Positions 17,585-27,300 are shown, counted from the first letter of the stretch. The stretch is 32,829 nt of DNA from CAZQIC01 sp964593555 (GCA_964593555.1 CAZQIC010000041.1:1-32829), one strand, 5' to 3'. Numbers and translations: made by a program. Notes: generated by a model not told the origin, from the sequence alone.

Positions 17585-18934
17585 ATGGCACGTAAACTTT
17601 TATTAGAGCATGATCATGTTCCCGGTATAGCGAGCTATTCTGTATACAAGGAAAAAGGCGGATACCGTTCGGTAGAGAAAGCTTTAAAACAAATGACTGC
17701 TGAGTCAATAGTTGAAGAAGTAAAAAAATCAGGTCTGCGAGGCCGTGGTGGCGCGGGTTTCCCGACAGGGATGAAATGGAGTTTTTTGGCAAAGCCTCCG
17801 GGGGTGCCTCGTTATTTGGTTTGCAATGCCGATGAATCGGAGCCGGGCACTTTTAAAGACAGGTATTTGATGGAGCGCATTCCGCATTTGTTGATAGAAG
17901 GAATGATCACATCAAGTTTTGCATTGGGAGCCAACACATCGTACATCTATATACGCGGAGAATATTTTTATGTGGCTCGTATTCTGGAACAAGCCATTGA
18001 AGAAGCATATGCGAATGGATGGTTAGGAAAAAATATTTTAGGAACTGATTATTCTCTTGACTTACACGTACAAATAGGAGCAGGTGCATATATCTGCGGC
18101 GAAGAAACAGCATTGCTTGAATCATTGGAAGGTAAGCGCGGCAATCCGCGCATAAAGCCCCCTTTCCCTGCAATAGCAGGACTTTGGGGCTGTCCAACGG
18201 TAGTGAATAACGTAGAAACTATTGCTGCAGTTGTTCCCATTGTGAATGATGGAGGGGAAGCGTATGCAAAAATAGGAATTGGAAAAAGTACAGGAACAAA
18301 ATTAATATCTGCAAGCGGACACATTAATAAACCGGGAGTATATGAAATTGACCTGGGATTACCGGTAGAAGAGTTTCTTAACTCCGACGAATACTGCGGT
18401 GGAATGAGAGGCGGAAAAAAATTAAAAGCTGTTGTGGCGGGAGGTTCTTCTGTTCCAATTCTTCCTGCAAACCTTATTTTGAAAACTGCTAATGGCGAGC
18501 CTCGCTTAATGAGTTACGAATCATTAGGTGATGGTGGTTTCCAAACCGGTACCATGCTTGGCTCGGGAGGATTTATTGTTATGGATGAGACCGTGAGCAT
18601 TGTAAAAAATCTCTGGAACTTCACTCGTTTTTATCACCATGAAAGCTGCGGCCAGTGTTCTCCTTGCAGAGAAGGAACAGGGTGGATGGAAAAAATACTC
18701 CACAAAATTTTAGATGGCCATGGCACTATAGAAGACATTGATCTTTTATGGGATATACAAGGAAAAATAGAAGGAAAAACTATTTGTCCACTTGGTGAAG
18801 CTGCTGCATGGCCCGTAGCTGCTGCTATAAGGCATTTCAGGGCCGAGTTTGAGGAGTATGTGAAGAACCCTTCAGGCATCTCGGATGTAAAACATTATTA
18901 CAGACTAAATAACCTGAGTCCGGTGGGCGCATAG
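17585..18934 (+). CDS. nuoF: NADH-quinone oxidoreductase subunit F (51 kDa, FMN, NADH site, 4Fe-4S)
   Basis: The protein has 449 residues, the usual length. The NADH/FMN glycine-rich loop 'GLRGRGGAGFPTGMKWSF' is at 50-67, with further FMN-site residues in 'NADESEPGTFKDR' (81-93). 'GAGAYICGEETALLESLEGKRG' is at 165-186. The 4Fe-4S ligands are Cys355, Cys358 and Cys361 ('CGQCSPC') and Cys401 ('CPLGEA'). It oxidises NADH and passes electrons to the iron-sulfur chain of complex I. It lies two bases after nuoE. nuoG does not follow. The next gene is an unrelated secreted protein with its own promoter-like element. Detached nuoEF could also serve another NAD-linked flavo-iron-sulfur enzyme, but complex I is the default. 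Confidence 0.95.
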   Translation: MARKLLLEHDHVPGIASYSVYKEKGGYRSVEKALKQMTAESIVEEVKKSGLRGRGGAGFPTGMKWSFLAKPPGVPRYLVCNADESEPGTFKDRYLMERIPHLLIEGMITSSFALGANTSYIYIRGEYFYVARILEQAIEEAYANGWLGKNILGTDYSLDLHVQIGAGAYICGEETALLESLEGKRGNPRIKPPFPAIAGLWGCPTVVNNVETIAAVVPIVNDGGEAYAKIGIGKSTGTKLISASGHINKPGVYEIDLGLPVEEFLNSDEYCGGMRGGKKLKAVVAGGSSVPILPANLILKTANGEPRLMSYESLGDGGFQTGTMLGSGGFIVMDETVSIVKNLWNFTRFYHHESCGQCSPCREGTGWMEKILHKILDGHGTIEDIDLLWDIQGKIEGKTICPLGEAAAWPVAAAIRHFRAEFEEYVKNPSGISDVKHYYRLNNLSPVGA

Positions 18935-18956
18935 TGTTTTCTCTTCCTTAGAATCC

Positions 18957-18974
18957 AAACAATTATTGTTTTTT
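18957..18974 (+). terminator. Weak A/T hairpin with T-run after nuoF
   Basis: AAACAAT (18957-18963) and ATTGTTT (18965-18971) are inverted repeats, followed by three more T. The loop can only form with a shortened stem (AACAA/TTGTT). It is in the right place, 23 bases after the nuoF stop, but is energetically weak. Confidence 0.3.
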
Positions 18975-18981
18975 AAATTTG
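18974..18981 (+). promoter_or_regulatory. -7 promoter element (TAAATTTG)
   Basis: TAAATTTG fits TAnnTTTG exactly and lies 54 bases upstream of the ATG at 19036. It suggests separate transcription of the TIGR03790-type gene from nuoEF. Confidence 0.4.
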
Positions 18982-19035
18982 AGTAAGTGGAAAGCGTTTT
19001 CGATATTTAAAAATGCTTAATAAATAATTTAGAAA

Positions 19036-20412
19036 ATGAAAAAACTTATTCCATTTGTATGTGCTGTTGTTGGATTTTTTTCTGAGAATATAATTTTTGC
19101 ACAGGCCGTTAATTACAATGATGTTGTAGTTATTGTAAATTCTACTGATACCATGTCGGTTAATATTGGAAATTATTTCATGCAGAAAAGGAATATTCCT
19201 TCAAACAATATTATAAGGTTAAACATTACGAATAATGAGGAGATCACACCTGCGCAGTGGGCATCTATTCGTACGCAGGTAGAAGATTCATTAGCGTGGA
19301 AGGGGCTCACTGCAAATTACCTGGTTACAACTAAAGGAGTTCCGCTTAAAGTGAGTTACGGCGGCTCATTACTTAGCCCCGACCCGCGGAATGCTTCGGT
19401 CGACAGTGAATTGATGCTGGTGAATGGTCCCAGCAATTCAGTAATTGGAGGAAGTGCAGTATTGCAGCATTCCTACTATAATAAGAACCAGCATTTTAGT
19501 TCGGCTACTTTCGGATTTTACCTGGTAACGCGTTTAACCGGCTATACTCAGGCCGATGTTTTTAACTTAATAGATAATAGCGGACCAAAAACTTATGTAA
19601 GCAAAAGTATCGGTAAATTTGTGCTGGATGCTGTTCCTTATTCAACAGGTTACGGACCCTCTTCTCACAATACTAATATTCCTGTAATACAAGGTTTGCT
19701 TACTTCAGCCGGATGGAGCAATTATTTTGATACAACAACAACGTACTTACAAAATAAAACAAATGTATTGGGTTATTGGAGCTGGGGAAGTAATGATGTA
19801 ACTGCAAATAATGGTACTGCTGCTATTCCAGGAAATACATGGACCAAAGCATCCATCGCAGAGACAGCGGTATCAACTTCCGCTCGTTCTTTTTTGCCGG
19901 GTACCTCTTACGGACAATCATTGGTTGCCGATTGGATAGCAGAAGGTGTAACAGGCATGTCGGGTTTTGTTTATGAACCGCTTTTGTTTTCAGTTGCCGA
20001 TCCTGCTCTTTTATTTTCGAGGTATACAAATACTACAGCAGGTTACAATCTTGCAGAAAGTTTTTATATGGCTTCCCCAACAATTTCATGGATGCAAATA
20101 GTTGTTGGCGATCCTAAAAGTTCTATCGTTACTACAACGGCCGGGGTCGAAGAAGATAATGCAGATTATATTATAAGTGTTTACCCTAACCCAAGCAACG
20201 GAATATTCCAGATGGATGCAGAGTTAACTAGCGCAAAAGATGTAATAATTTCGGTTAGCAATATGCTGGGCCAGGAAGTGTATTCTGAAATTTTACCAGA
20301 GGCAAATGTGTACAGGCAGACAATAGATATTTCCCGTTTCGACAAAGGACTTTATATTCTTACACTCACTTCGGGGGAGAAAAAGGTTACAAGGAAATTG
20401 ATGGTGGATTAA
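19036..20412 (+). CDS. TIGR03790-type secreted protein with T9SS type A sorting domain
   Basis: The protein has 458 residues with a signal peptide (1-about 23, ending 'IIFAQA'). Residues about 28-340 resemble the TIGR03790 family of uncharacterised proteins: 'NDVVVIVNSTDTMSVNIGNYF', 'QKRNIPSNNIIRL' and 'NYLVTTKGVPLKV', then conserved 'GYWSWGSND', 'AETAVSTSARSF' and 'WIAEGVTGMSGFVYEP'. The latter segments recall a peptidase-like alpha/beta fold, but no activity is established. Residues about 375-458 are a T9SS type A domain ('VYPNPSNGIFQM' to 'GLYILTL'). It is therefore predicted to be secreted or surface-bound. It follows nuoF by about 100 bases but has its own -7 element. It converges with the membrane protein gene, with six bases between stops. 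Confidence 0.82.
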   Translation: MKKLIPFVCAVVGFFSENIIFAQAVNYNDVVVIVNSTDTMSVNIGNYFMQKRNIPSNNIIRLNITNNEEITPAQWASIRTQVEDSLAWKGLTANYLVTTKGVPLKVSYGGSLLSPDPRNASVDSELMLVNGPSNSVIGGSAVLQHSYYNKNQHFSSATFGFYLVTRLTGYTQADVFNLIDNSGPKTYVSKSIGKFVLDAVPYSTGYGPSSHNTNIPVIQGLLTSAGWSNYFDTTTTYLQNKTNVLGYWSWGSNDVTANNGTAAIPGNTWTKASIAETAVSTSARSFLPGTSYGQSLVADWIAEGVTGMSGFVYEPLLFSVADPALLFSRYTNTTAGYNLAESFYMASPTISWMQIVVGDPKSSIVTTTAGVEEDNADYIISVYPNPSNGIFQMDAELTSAKDVIISVSNMLGQEVYSEILPEANVYRQTIDISRFDKGLYILTLTSGEKKVTRKLMVD

Positions 20413-20429
20413 TTTTTTTCACATCCACC
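20403..20429. terminator. Hairpin spanning two convergent stop codons
   Basis: GGTGGAT (20403-20409) pairs perfectly with ATCCACC (20423-20429) around a 13-base loop rich in T. It overlaps the last codons of both convergent genes. The T-run is inside the loop, not after the stem, so it is a structural 3'-end candidate, not a standard terminator. Confidence 0.35.
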
Positions 20430-22134
20430 TAAAAATACTTTTGCCCGGTATATGCAGTTTAGTGCGCGCTTGGCAATGCCACCAATTATTTTCTCCGCGT
20501 ATCATATCTATCTCAAGTAAATAGTCTCCCTTATCTTTTGGACTATTGATCTTTACGCCTTGAACATATTCGGTATAAATATCAACATCAAGCGGAGTTC
20601 GTAAAAGTTCTTGCTCAACAATGTTGCCTTGCAAATCATAAATTTTGTAACTAATAAAAACAGGCTCAGCGCTGTCAGGAATAGAATGTATTTTTTTTCC
20701 GCTGGTATTGATGATGCGAACAAATGCGTATGCTGATCCATGATAAGGAACAGTTACGTTTTTATCAAGAGGAATGAGTTTTAAATTTGATGGGTTATAG
20801 TTACTGGGTTGAAACGCACTGTCTGCCTGTGACGAGTTAACGTTGAGATATTCTGTTGCAGGAAGATAAAAATGTTCATTATTGTGAAATCCCCATTCGG
20901 GCGCCCAATGTGGACCAATGATGCCGTTGGTTTTTTTTGCAAGCGAACCGTATTGATTTACAGGAGAGCAAAACGCAAATGTTACTGATGAGTCTTTTGA
21001 CTCAAGCGAGGAATACAAAAGCGTTTCAAAGGGCAATGCCCAGGGAACGACCAGGAAATCTATGGGAAGATTTTTTTCGTTGAGTATGTATTTTTTATTG
21101 GGCAGTGTTGTTCCATAGGCAATTATCCTTTCAATATAATTTGTTCTCCGCAATTGAATTTCTGATGATACATAAATATTTCTGCAGCTTACAAACAATA
21201 ACCAAAGGGTTATCCCAAGCATCAGCTTAGGTTTTTCTTTTTCGCTGAATAATAAAATAAAAATAAAGGCGGTATACAAGCCAAGCGGTGGTAAATAGGT
21301 TTCTATCATTAATCCCGATTCGCCCTTATAATAAGTAAGTACAACAAGGATAGAATAAGCCAATGAATAACTAACAAAAAAGAGCAGCATCAGCCATTTG
21401 CGTTTGTATGCCATTATAGCAATACAAACAACAGCGAGGTAAAACATCCATTTGGCAAAGTCGAGTAAGTAGGCTGTAAGATAACCCCATGAAGGCAGAT
21501 CGAATAAATGAAACAATTGTTCACGGTAAATTTCAGCACTTAAAATTTTTCCATGTGTGTAATCATCAACACTGAAGAACTTTATTCTGATGTAGGACCA
21601 AATGATACTAAGCGCAAAAATAATGATGAGCGTTTTATCTTTGAATCGTTTTCCTTCAAGGCCTGCAAAGATCAACACGAAGAGTGCAGGAAGGAGAGCG
21701 AGCTGATGAAAGTAAGAAATAGTGTATATAAGGAAAAGAGCCAGCAGGGAACGCAGGATCTTCTTCTTTAATGTATCGGATGAATTGAATGAAGAGATAA
21801 CAGCATAAAGTAAAACGCAAAATGCCATTCCTGTTAGTAATTCAGATATCGCATAATAAAACATCCACCGGAACCCAAGTGACATGGCAAGCATCATCGC
21901 AATACCTGCTTTGTTATTTTTAAATGTTAGCGTACATATTAAAAATAAAGTGTAATGCAGCAATACAAAATTTACAGAGTAGAGTTTAAGGAAAAACTGG
22001 ATTGAACATCCCATTTTAAGCGCGAGTAATGGAAGTGCCTGGGTGAACACAGAGCTCCAGCGCCCGTGTGGCAAAATAAATTGTTGGTATTGCGCAATGC
22101 TTAAACTGTAGTTTGCCGAATCATAGGCCAGCAT
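20419..22134 (-). CDS. Multi-spanning membrane protein, possible GT-C-like transferase; N-terminus probably longer
   Basis: From the first ATG (22134) the protein has 571 residues. About nine to ten hydrophobic helices fill the first about 330 residues, followed by a soluble C-terminal domain of about 230 residues. The start 'MLAYDSANYSLSIAQYQ' with acidic Asp5, then 'HGRWSS', resembles the first extracytoplasmic loop of GT-C type transferases, but I cannot confirm a family. In frame upstream (22135-22257) there is no stop and a clear membrane helix ('IIGLLFFGSLFVLAFVFYKER') that would be the missing first helix. This stretch has no ATG, GTG or TTG; candidate starts are ATT at 22230 or ATC at 22248, just after the kbl stop. 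The gene is probably translated together with kbl. Confidence 0.75.
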   Translation of the reverse strand: MLAYDSANYSLSIAQYQQFILPHGRWSSVFTQALPLLALKMGCSIQFFLKLYSVNFVLLHYTLFLICTLTFKNNKAGIAMMLAMSLGFRWMFYYAISELLTGMAFCVLLYAVISSFNSSDTLKKKILRSLLALFLIYTISYFHQLALLPALFVLIFAGLEGKRFKDKTLIIIFALSIIWSYIRIKFFSVDDYTHGKILSAEIYREQLFHLFDLPSWGYLTAYLLDFAKWMFYLAVVCIAIMAYKRKWLMLLFFVSYSLAYSILVVLTYYKGESGLMIETYLPPLGLYTAFIFILLFSEKEKPKLMLGITLWLLFVSCRNIYVSSEIQLRRTNYIERIIAYGTTLPNKKYILNEKNLPIDFLVVPWALPFETLLYSSLESKDSSVTFAFCSPVNQYGSLAKKTNGIIGPHWAPEWGFHNNEHFYLPATEYLNVNSSQADSAFQPSNYNPSNLKLIPLDKNVTVPYHGSAYAFVRIINTSGKKIHSIPDSAEPVFISYKIYDLQGNIVEQELLRTPLDVDIYTEYVQGVKINSPKDKGDYLLEIDMIRGENNWWHCQARTKLHIPGKSIFRWM

Positions 22135-22252
22135 CCTTTCTTTGTAAAAAACAAAAGCGAGTACAAAAAGAGAACCAAAAAACAGGAGCCCAATTATTTG
22201 AACTGCAATATTGAATTGTCGCGCGGTAATGAGCGTTGTTTTTAAGATATTT

Positions 22253-23443
22253 TTATTTTATAACCCCTAATGTCTTTCCCACTTTAGTGAACGCTGCAAT
22301 AGCTTTGTCCAAATGATGTTTTTCATGTGCTGCTGATATCTGCACACGAATACGCGCTTTATCTTTTGGTACAACAGGGTAGAAGAACCCTATCACATAA
22401 ATTCCTTCTTTCAATAATGCATCCGCAAATTGCTGAGCGAGTTTCGCATCGTACAACATCACGGGTACAATAGGATGGATTCCCGGGTTAATATTAAATC
22501 CTGCTTTTGTCATTCCTTCACGGAAATAAAGTGCATTGCTCATTACTTTATCACGCAATGCAGTTGATTCATCTAAAAGATCCATTACAGCTGTTGCTGC
22601 TCCCACAATTGAGGGTGCCAGCGAATTTGAAAATAAATAGGGTCTTGAACGCTGACGTAACATGTCAATAATTTCTTTACGGCCCGAGGTAAATCCGCCC
22701 ATTGCACCGCCCAATGCTTTACCTAGTGTGCTGGTGATAATATCTATTTTACCAATAACACCGCAATGTTCGTGTGTGCCTTTTCCTGTTTTTCCAACGA
22801 AGCCTGTGGAATGGCTGTCATCCACCATTACCATGGCATTGTATTTTTCTGCGAGCGCACAAACCTCATCCAGTTTTGCTAAATAACCATCCATTGAAAA
22901 AACACCGTCTGTAACTATCATTCTGAAACGCTGTGCCTGCGCTTGTTTCAATTGCTCCTCGAGGTCTTTCATATCGTTATTTTTATAACGATAGCGTTGT
23001 GCTTTGCACAAGCGTACACCATCAATAATGGATGCATGATTTAATTCATCAGATATGATCGCATCTTCTTCTCCCAGCAATGGCTCAAACACTCCGCCGT
23101 TTGCATCGAATGCAGCAGCGTATAGTATAGTATCTTCTGTGCCAAGAAATTTAGAAATTTTATCTTCCAGTGTTTTATGAATATCCTGCGTACCACAAAT
23201 GAAACGTACCGACGACATTCCATAACCGTGCGTGTCCAGCGTTTTCTTCGCCGCTTCAATAACTTTAGGATGTGATGATAATCCCAGGTAATTATTCGCG
23301 CAAAAATTTATTACTTCTTCACCGGTCTTTACTTTTATATCAGCTCCCTGAGGGGTAGTAATAATCCGCTCTCTTTTAAATAATCCGTTATCTTTTATCG
23401 TTTGTATTTCCTTTTCTAAAAATTCTTTGTAATTGCCGTACAT
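22253..23443 (-). CDS. kbl: Glycine C-acetyltransferase (2-amino-3-ketobutyrate CoA ligase)
   Basis: The protein has 396 residues, the normal length for this PLP enzyme of the alpha-oxoamine synthase family. The PLP lysine is Lys242 in 'TSTLGKALGGAMGG'. 'VMVDDSHSTGFVG' (205-217) holds the cofactor-contacting Asp and His, and His136 lies in 'ELNHASIIDG'. 'NFCANNYLGLSSHP' and 'YGMSSVRFICGTQDIHKTLE' are near-diagnostic for Kbl, compared with the related BioF, SPT or HemA. It cleaves 2-amino-3-ketobutyrate with CoA to glycine and acetyl-CoA, the second step of threonine breakdown. The tdh (threonine dehydrogenase) gene is not in the window. It has a TAnnTTTG promoter on the minus strand and is first in an operon with the membrane protein. 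Confidence 0.94.
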   Translation of the reverse strand: MYGNYKEFLEKEIQTIKDNGLFKRERIITTPQGADIKVKTGEEVINFCANNYLGLSSHPKVIEAAKKTLDTHGYGMSSVRFICGTQDIHKTLEDKISKFLGTEDTILYAAAFDANGGVFEPLLGEEDAIISDELNHASIIDGVRLCKAQRYRYKNNDMKDLEEQLKQAQAQRFRMIVTDGVFSMDGYLAKLDEVCALAEKYNAMVMVDDSHSTGFVGKTGKGTHEHCGVIGKIDIITSTLGKALGGAMGGFTSGRKEIIDMLRQRSRPYLFSNSLAPSIVGAATAVMDLLDESTALRDKVMSNALYFREGMTKAGFNINPGIHPIVPVMLYDAKLAQQFADALLKEGIYVIGFFYPVVPKDKARIRVQISAAHEKHHLDKAIAAFTKVGKTLGVIK

Positions 23444-23479
23444 ATTGAGTTGTTAGTTATAAGTTGTCAGTTGTGCCTG

Positions 23480-23487
23480 CAAAACTA
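23480..23487 (-). promoter_or_regulatory. -7 promoter element (TAGTTTTG) for kbl
   Basis: On the minus strand TAGTTTTG fits TAnnTTTG exactly and ends 36 bases before the kbl ATG at 23443. No TTG -33 box is seen at the standard distance. Confidence 0.5.
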
Positions 23488-23627
23488 AGAATTTTTAAGG
23501 GAGCAGAAAAGAATTAGATTTGTGTAAATGGGTTGTAATTAAGGGTTTGAATTTCAGTTTCATTGTTAAGTTGAAGACTGAATAATGCAGAAAAATAAGA
23601 TAATAATCGCTATATAAATTTTTATTA

Positions 23628-24071
23628 ATGGGACTTCATATTCAATCCTTAAAGAATATTCCAGACAACGTACAAAGGAACTATTATATCTACCTTCTAG
23701 ACTATGGTTGGCATGAGCCACTGGGAGAAGCATTGAAAAAGAACTTCGACAATATGGCAAAAATAGCTTCTGCTAACAATGCAGTTGTAATTGTTGGAAC
23801 TGATAGAATACATTTTGAAGATGAAGTCCTTTCCTGGCACAGTATAAACGGTGATAATGCAGAAGAACTGCTTCCGGATATTCTTATAACAAACAGACAT
23901 CCATCGAAATTTAAGGAGAGTTATAGCAGACAAAAGGAAGAAACAGAAAAGGATTTTAAGATGGTTATGTTACCTCTAAGGAAGTTCTGTAAATCAACAA
24001 TAGAAGCTGCTATATTGATTGATAAACTATTTAAGGATATTATTGAGGCAGAAGGACCTAAGCGATTTTAA
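23628..24071 (+). CDS. Hypothetical cytosolic protein, probably truncated by a frameshift
   Basis: The protein has 147 residues with no signal peptide or membrane helix. It is a mixed alpha/beta protein with 'YYIYLLDYGWHEPLGEAL', 'NNAVVIVGTDRIHFEDEVLSWHSING' and 'LLPDILITNRHPSKF', then a helical end. It ends abruptly at a TAA in 'GPKRF'. Moving one base forward near 24056-24066 opens a frame that continues through 24085-24195, so the complete protein would be about 188 residues. I do not recognise a named family. It lies alone between kbl (divergent) and the giant adhesin gene (convergent), and it is distinct from its envelope-dominated neighbours. It could be a real, separately ending gene, a pseudogene or a sequencing error. 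Confidence 0.65.
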   Translation: MGLHIQSLKNIPDNVQRNYYIYLLDYGWHEPLGEALKKNFDNMAKIASANNAVVIVGTDRIHFEDEVLSWHSINGDNAEELLPDILITNRHPSKFKESYSRQKEETEKDFKMVMLPLRKFCKSTIEAAILIDKLFKDIIEAEGPKRF

Positions 24072-24084
24072 GGTAAAAAAAGAA

Positions 24085-24195
24085 ATGAAAAAAGGGTTTG
24101 GCAATGCTTTAATTGATGGATTAATATTGGAGCCTAATGTTGGAGGAATTGGATTTAACTTCAATAAGTTAATTGATTATTTTCGGATTAAATAA
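24085..24195 (+). CDS. 36-residue ORF, likely C-terminal part of the frameshifted upstream gene
   Basis: The ATG at 24085 opens a 36-residue frame: 'MKKGFGNALIDGLILEP', then 'NVGGIGFNFNKLIDYFRIK'. It is in the +1 frame relative to the gene ending at 24071. The same frame is open backwards through 'DLSDFKVKKE' into the end of that gene. The Gly/Pro-containing, strand-like sequence looks like the end of a folded domain, not like a stand-alone peptide. As a separate gene it would have only an A-rich leader. Most likely it is the displaced tail of the same protein. Confidence 0.45.
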   Translation: MKKGFGNALIDGLILEPNVGGIGFNFNKLIDYFRIK

Positions 24196-24281
24196 TATAT
24201 TCAAATATATACTCATTATTATTAAGCTCTCTAAGCTCAACCGATAAAGCATAGATAATGCACTGTAGTATTGGCCACGAC

Positions 24282-24307
24282 AAAAAAAGACCGGATACCC
24301 AGTCTTT
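24282..24307 (-). terminator. Intrinsic terminator of the giant SprB-repeat gene
   Basis: Read on the minus strand, AAAGACTGG, loop GTAT, CCGGTCTTT forms a 9-bp stem (one G-T pair) that runs directly into a T-run of seven. It starts 27 bases after the stop of the gene at 24334-29199. This is a textbook Rho-independent terminator on the minus strand. It could also slow plus-strand transcription, which would meet a shorter T-run. Confidence 0.85.
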
Positions 24308-24333
24308 AGAATAATTAACAAAATAATTTAGAA

Positions 24334-27300
24334 TTACCTCACTATAGAAACATGCCCCGTATAACGATGCAATTTGTTATCGATGTCTCGGGTATTCACT
24401 TTCCAGACATATACATCCTGTTGTGCAGTTTCATTGCTCGTGATTTTTCCATCCCAGCCAATTGAAGGATTCGTTGATTTGAAAATAAGATTACCCCATC
24501 TGTCGAAAATGAACATTTCGTAAGTGTCATTCTGCACTCCAACCCCTATTGGGATAAAAATTTCATTTTTCCCATCACCATTTGGAGTAAAAGTATTTGG
24601 AACATATAGGGCGTAATCTCCTTTTATGATAACGATATCTTGTTTGGTACTCACACAACCAAATTCATTTATGACTGTAAGCATTACCGCATAAGTTCCT
24701 GTATCATTTGAGGGGTAGGTGAATGAAGGATGCTGAATGGAAGAGGATGAATTTATCAAATCACCGAAGGACCAGTTCCATGCGGTTGCTCCTACAGACT
24801 TATCTGTAAAGAAAATGGTTGTATTTAAAATTGTAGTTGGTTGCGGATTCATTACAAAAGCTGCAACCGGATCCGGATGAACAGTGATATAGCTTGGTTT
24901 TATTAATGAATTACTGCATCCATTAATATCAGTTACGGTTAAGCTTACATTGTAAGAGCCGGGCAGGGAATAACAATTGTCTGCAGTTATTCCGTAACCT
25001 GTGGTGCCGTCTCCAAATGACCATGCAGAAGTAAGTGAATTTGGCGTGGTGTTTTCAAAATTAATACACAGTGGTCCGCAGCCTGATACATTGTCAGAAT
25101 TAAATGTAACAACAGGGAGATCCCAAACGGTTACTGATACGTTCCCAATTGCTGTGCAATTTTTAGCGTCAGTAACTGTTACTGAAAAATTTCCTGATAC
25201 ACCTGGAGTAAAAGAAGCAGAAGCGCCATTAAGTCCATTGCTCCATGAATAATTATATGCAGGAGTTCCGCCGTTTGCGGCAGCAGTAATATTAACTGCA
25301 GTTCCTGAACATACCGCTGTTGCAGGTGATGCATTTACTGTGAGTTGCGTTGGTGATGTGATCGTTCCGGAGAAAACACCTGAACATCCGTTGTCATCGG
25401 TTATAGTTACTGAATAGGTTCCTGCTGAAGTGTTTGAAATAGAATTTCCCGCAGAACCGTTGGTCCACAAATAATTAAATGGTGCGGTACCGCCTGAAAT
25501 GTTTGCGACAGAAATATTTCCATCATTACCACCGAAACAATTCACCGCTGTTGTTGTAAGAGTTGAAGTAATTGCTGCAGGCTGCGAAATAACAACCGTC
25601 GTAGTTGCGGTGCATCCATCATCATCAGTAATTGTTACTGAAAAAGTTCCGGCGCATAAATTGTTTGCATTATTACTTGCGTTTGCATTGCTCCATAAAT
25701 AATTATAGGGTGCATTCCCGCTAATCCCCACCGCTGTTGCCCAACCATCACAAGCGCCATTACATGAAGCAGGGGAAGACGCCTGGATATTGGCCGTTAC
25801 GCCGTTAAGGTTATTTACCTGTACCGAGGAAGCAGAGGTACAACCATTATCATCTGTAACGGTAATAGAATAAGTTCCGGCTGCGATTGAAGATAGTGTA
25901 GGTGTTGTAATACCGGTGTTCCATAAATATGAATAAGGCGCTGTTGCTCCGCTTGCATTTACTGTTGCTGATCCGTCGCTCTGATTGCAATGTGCATCTG
26001 CTGGTGTTACTGTTAATGACAGTATGCTTGGCTCTGCAATAAGAACTGTATTTGAAGAAACACAATTGTTTCCATCGGTAACACTTACAGTATAAATTCC
26101 TGCTGCTAAATTGCCTGCGGTATTTGTAGCTGATCCTGTGCTCCATGTATATATATATCCTCCAACGCCTCCATTACCAGTTGCGGTAGCCGATCCGGAA
26201 GATTGACCATTACATAATGCGCTGGCGCCAACCGGATTTACTGTTAAAATGGCTGGCTGAGAAACATTAACCGCTTGTGATACAGCGGTACATCCATAAT
26301 TGTCTGTAACCGTCACAAAATAATTACCTATAACAAGAGTTGAAATTGATGCGTTTGTTGCTGATGTGGTCCAGGAATAAGAGTATGCTTGGGTTCCGCC
26401 ATTTACATTTACAGAAAGTGCGCCATCATTTCCGCCAAAACAGGAAACGGATTTAGTAACAACTGCGGTCGCGGTCAATACTGCCGGCTGTGTAATGTTT
26501 ACAACTGTAGAAGAGGTACATCCATAAAAATCAGTAATAGTTACAGAATAAGTTCCCGCAACTAAATTTGTAACAGAAGATGCAGCACCGCCAGTATTCC
26601 AGCTGTAATTATATGGAGCTGTTCCGCCGAAAGCTCCAACAGTAGAGCCTCCGTTGTTGATTCCAAAACAGGATACGTTATTTACTGAAGTTATCATAGC
26701 AGTTGGATTCGCAACACTTATATAGTTGCTGAATGTAGTTGAATCTGTTCCGCATGGAGTGGTGATCAAAAGTTTTACATTGAACGATCCAAAATTATTG
26801 TACCTGATGTTTGTTGGATTTTGGTCTGTTGATGTTGATGGTACAGCACCGGAAAAACTCCATAAAAATTTTGCACTGTCCGTATCACATAATACACTTA
26901 AGTCAGAAAAATTAATGGCATCTCCTTTACATAAATTTGTTTTACTTGCAGACAACGAAGGTGCAAGCGTATTATTTCCGCAGCTAAAACCGCAAAAGGA
27001 ATAAACACAAGCATCATATACTGATCCACTGCTGGCCCAGTTGGTTTGATATGCTCCTGATGTTACCGGAAAATTTGTGCCGCGTGTTGATCCCGCTCCA
27101 TAAATTGTATAACCATTCAAGGCCAAGGCGCCGCCTCTCAAAGTTGACATTGGAGGATTGTCTTCGTGATCACTGCCTCCTATATACGTATTACATATCG
27201 GGTATCCATTACGGTTATCAAGTTTTGAAATATAAAAATCTTCGCTGCCCATATGGTTAGGTTGAAAAGCGCAGCCCCAATTAATGGGACAGTTTGCAGC

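Noticed and set aside
25120..26688. Regularly spaced similar segments that could suggest a CRISPR or DNA tandem array
   Set aside because: The unit length is about 220 bases, the DNA is diverged and the pattern is explained by SprB protein repeats in one long frame.
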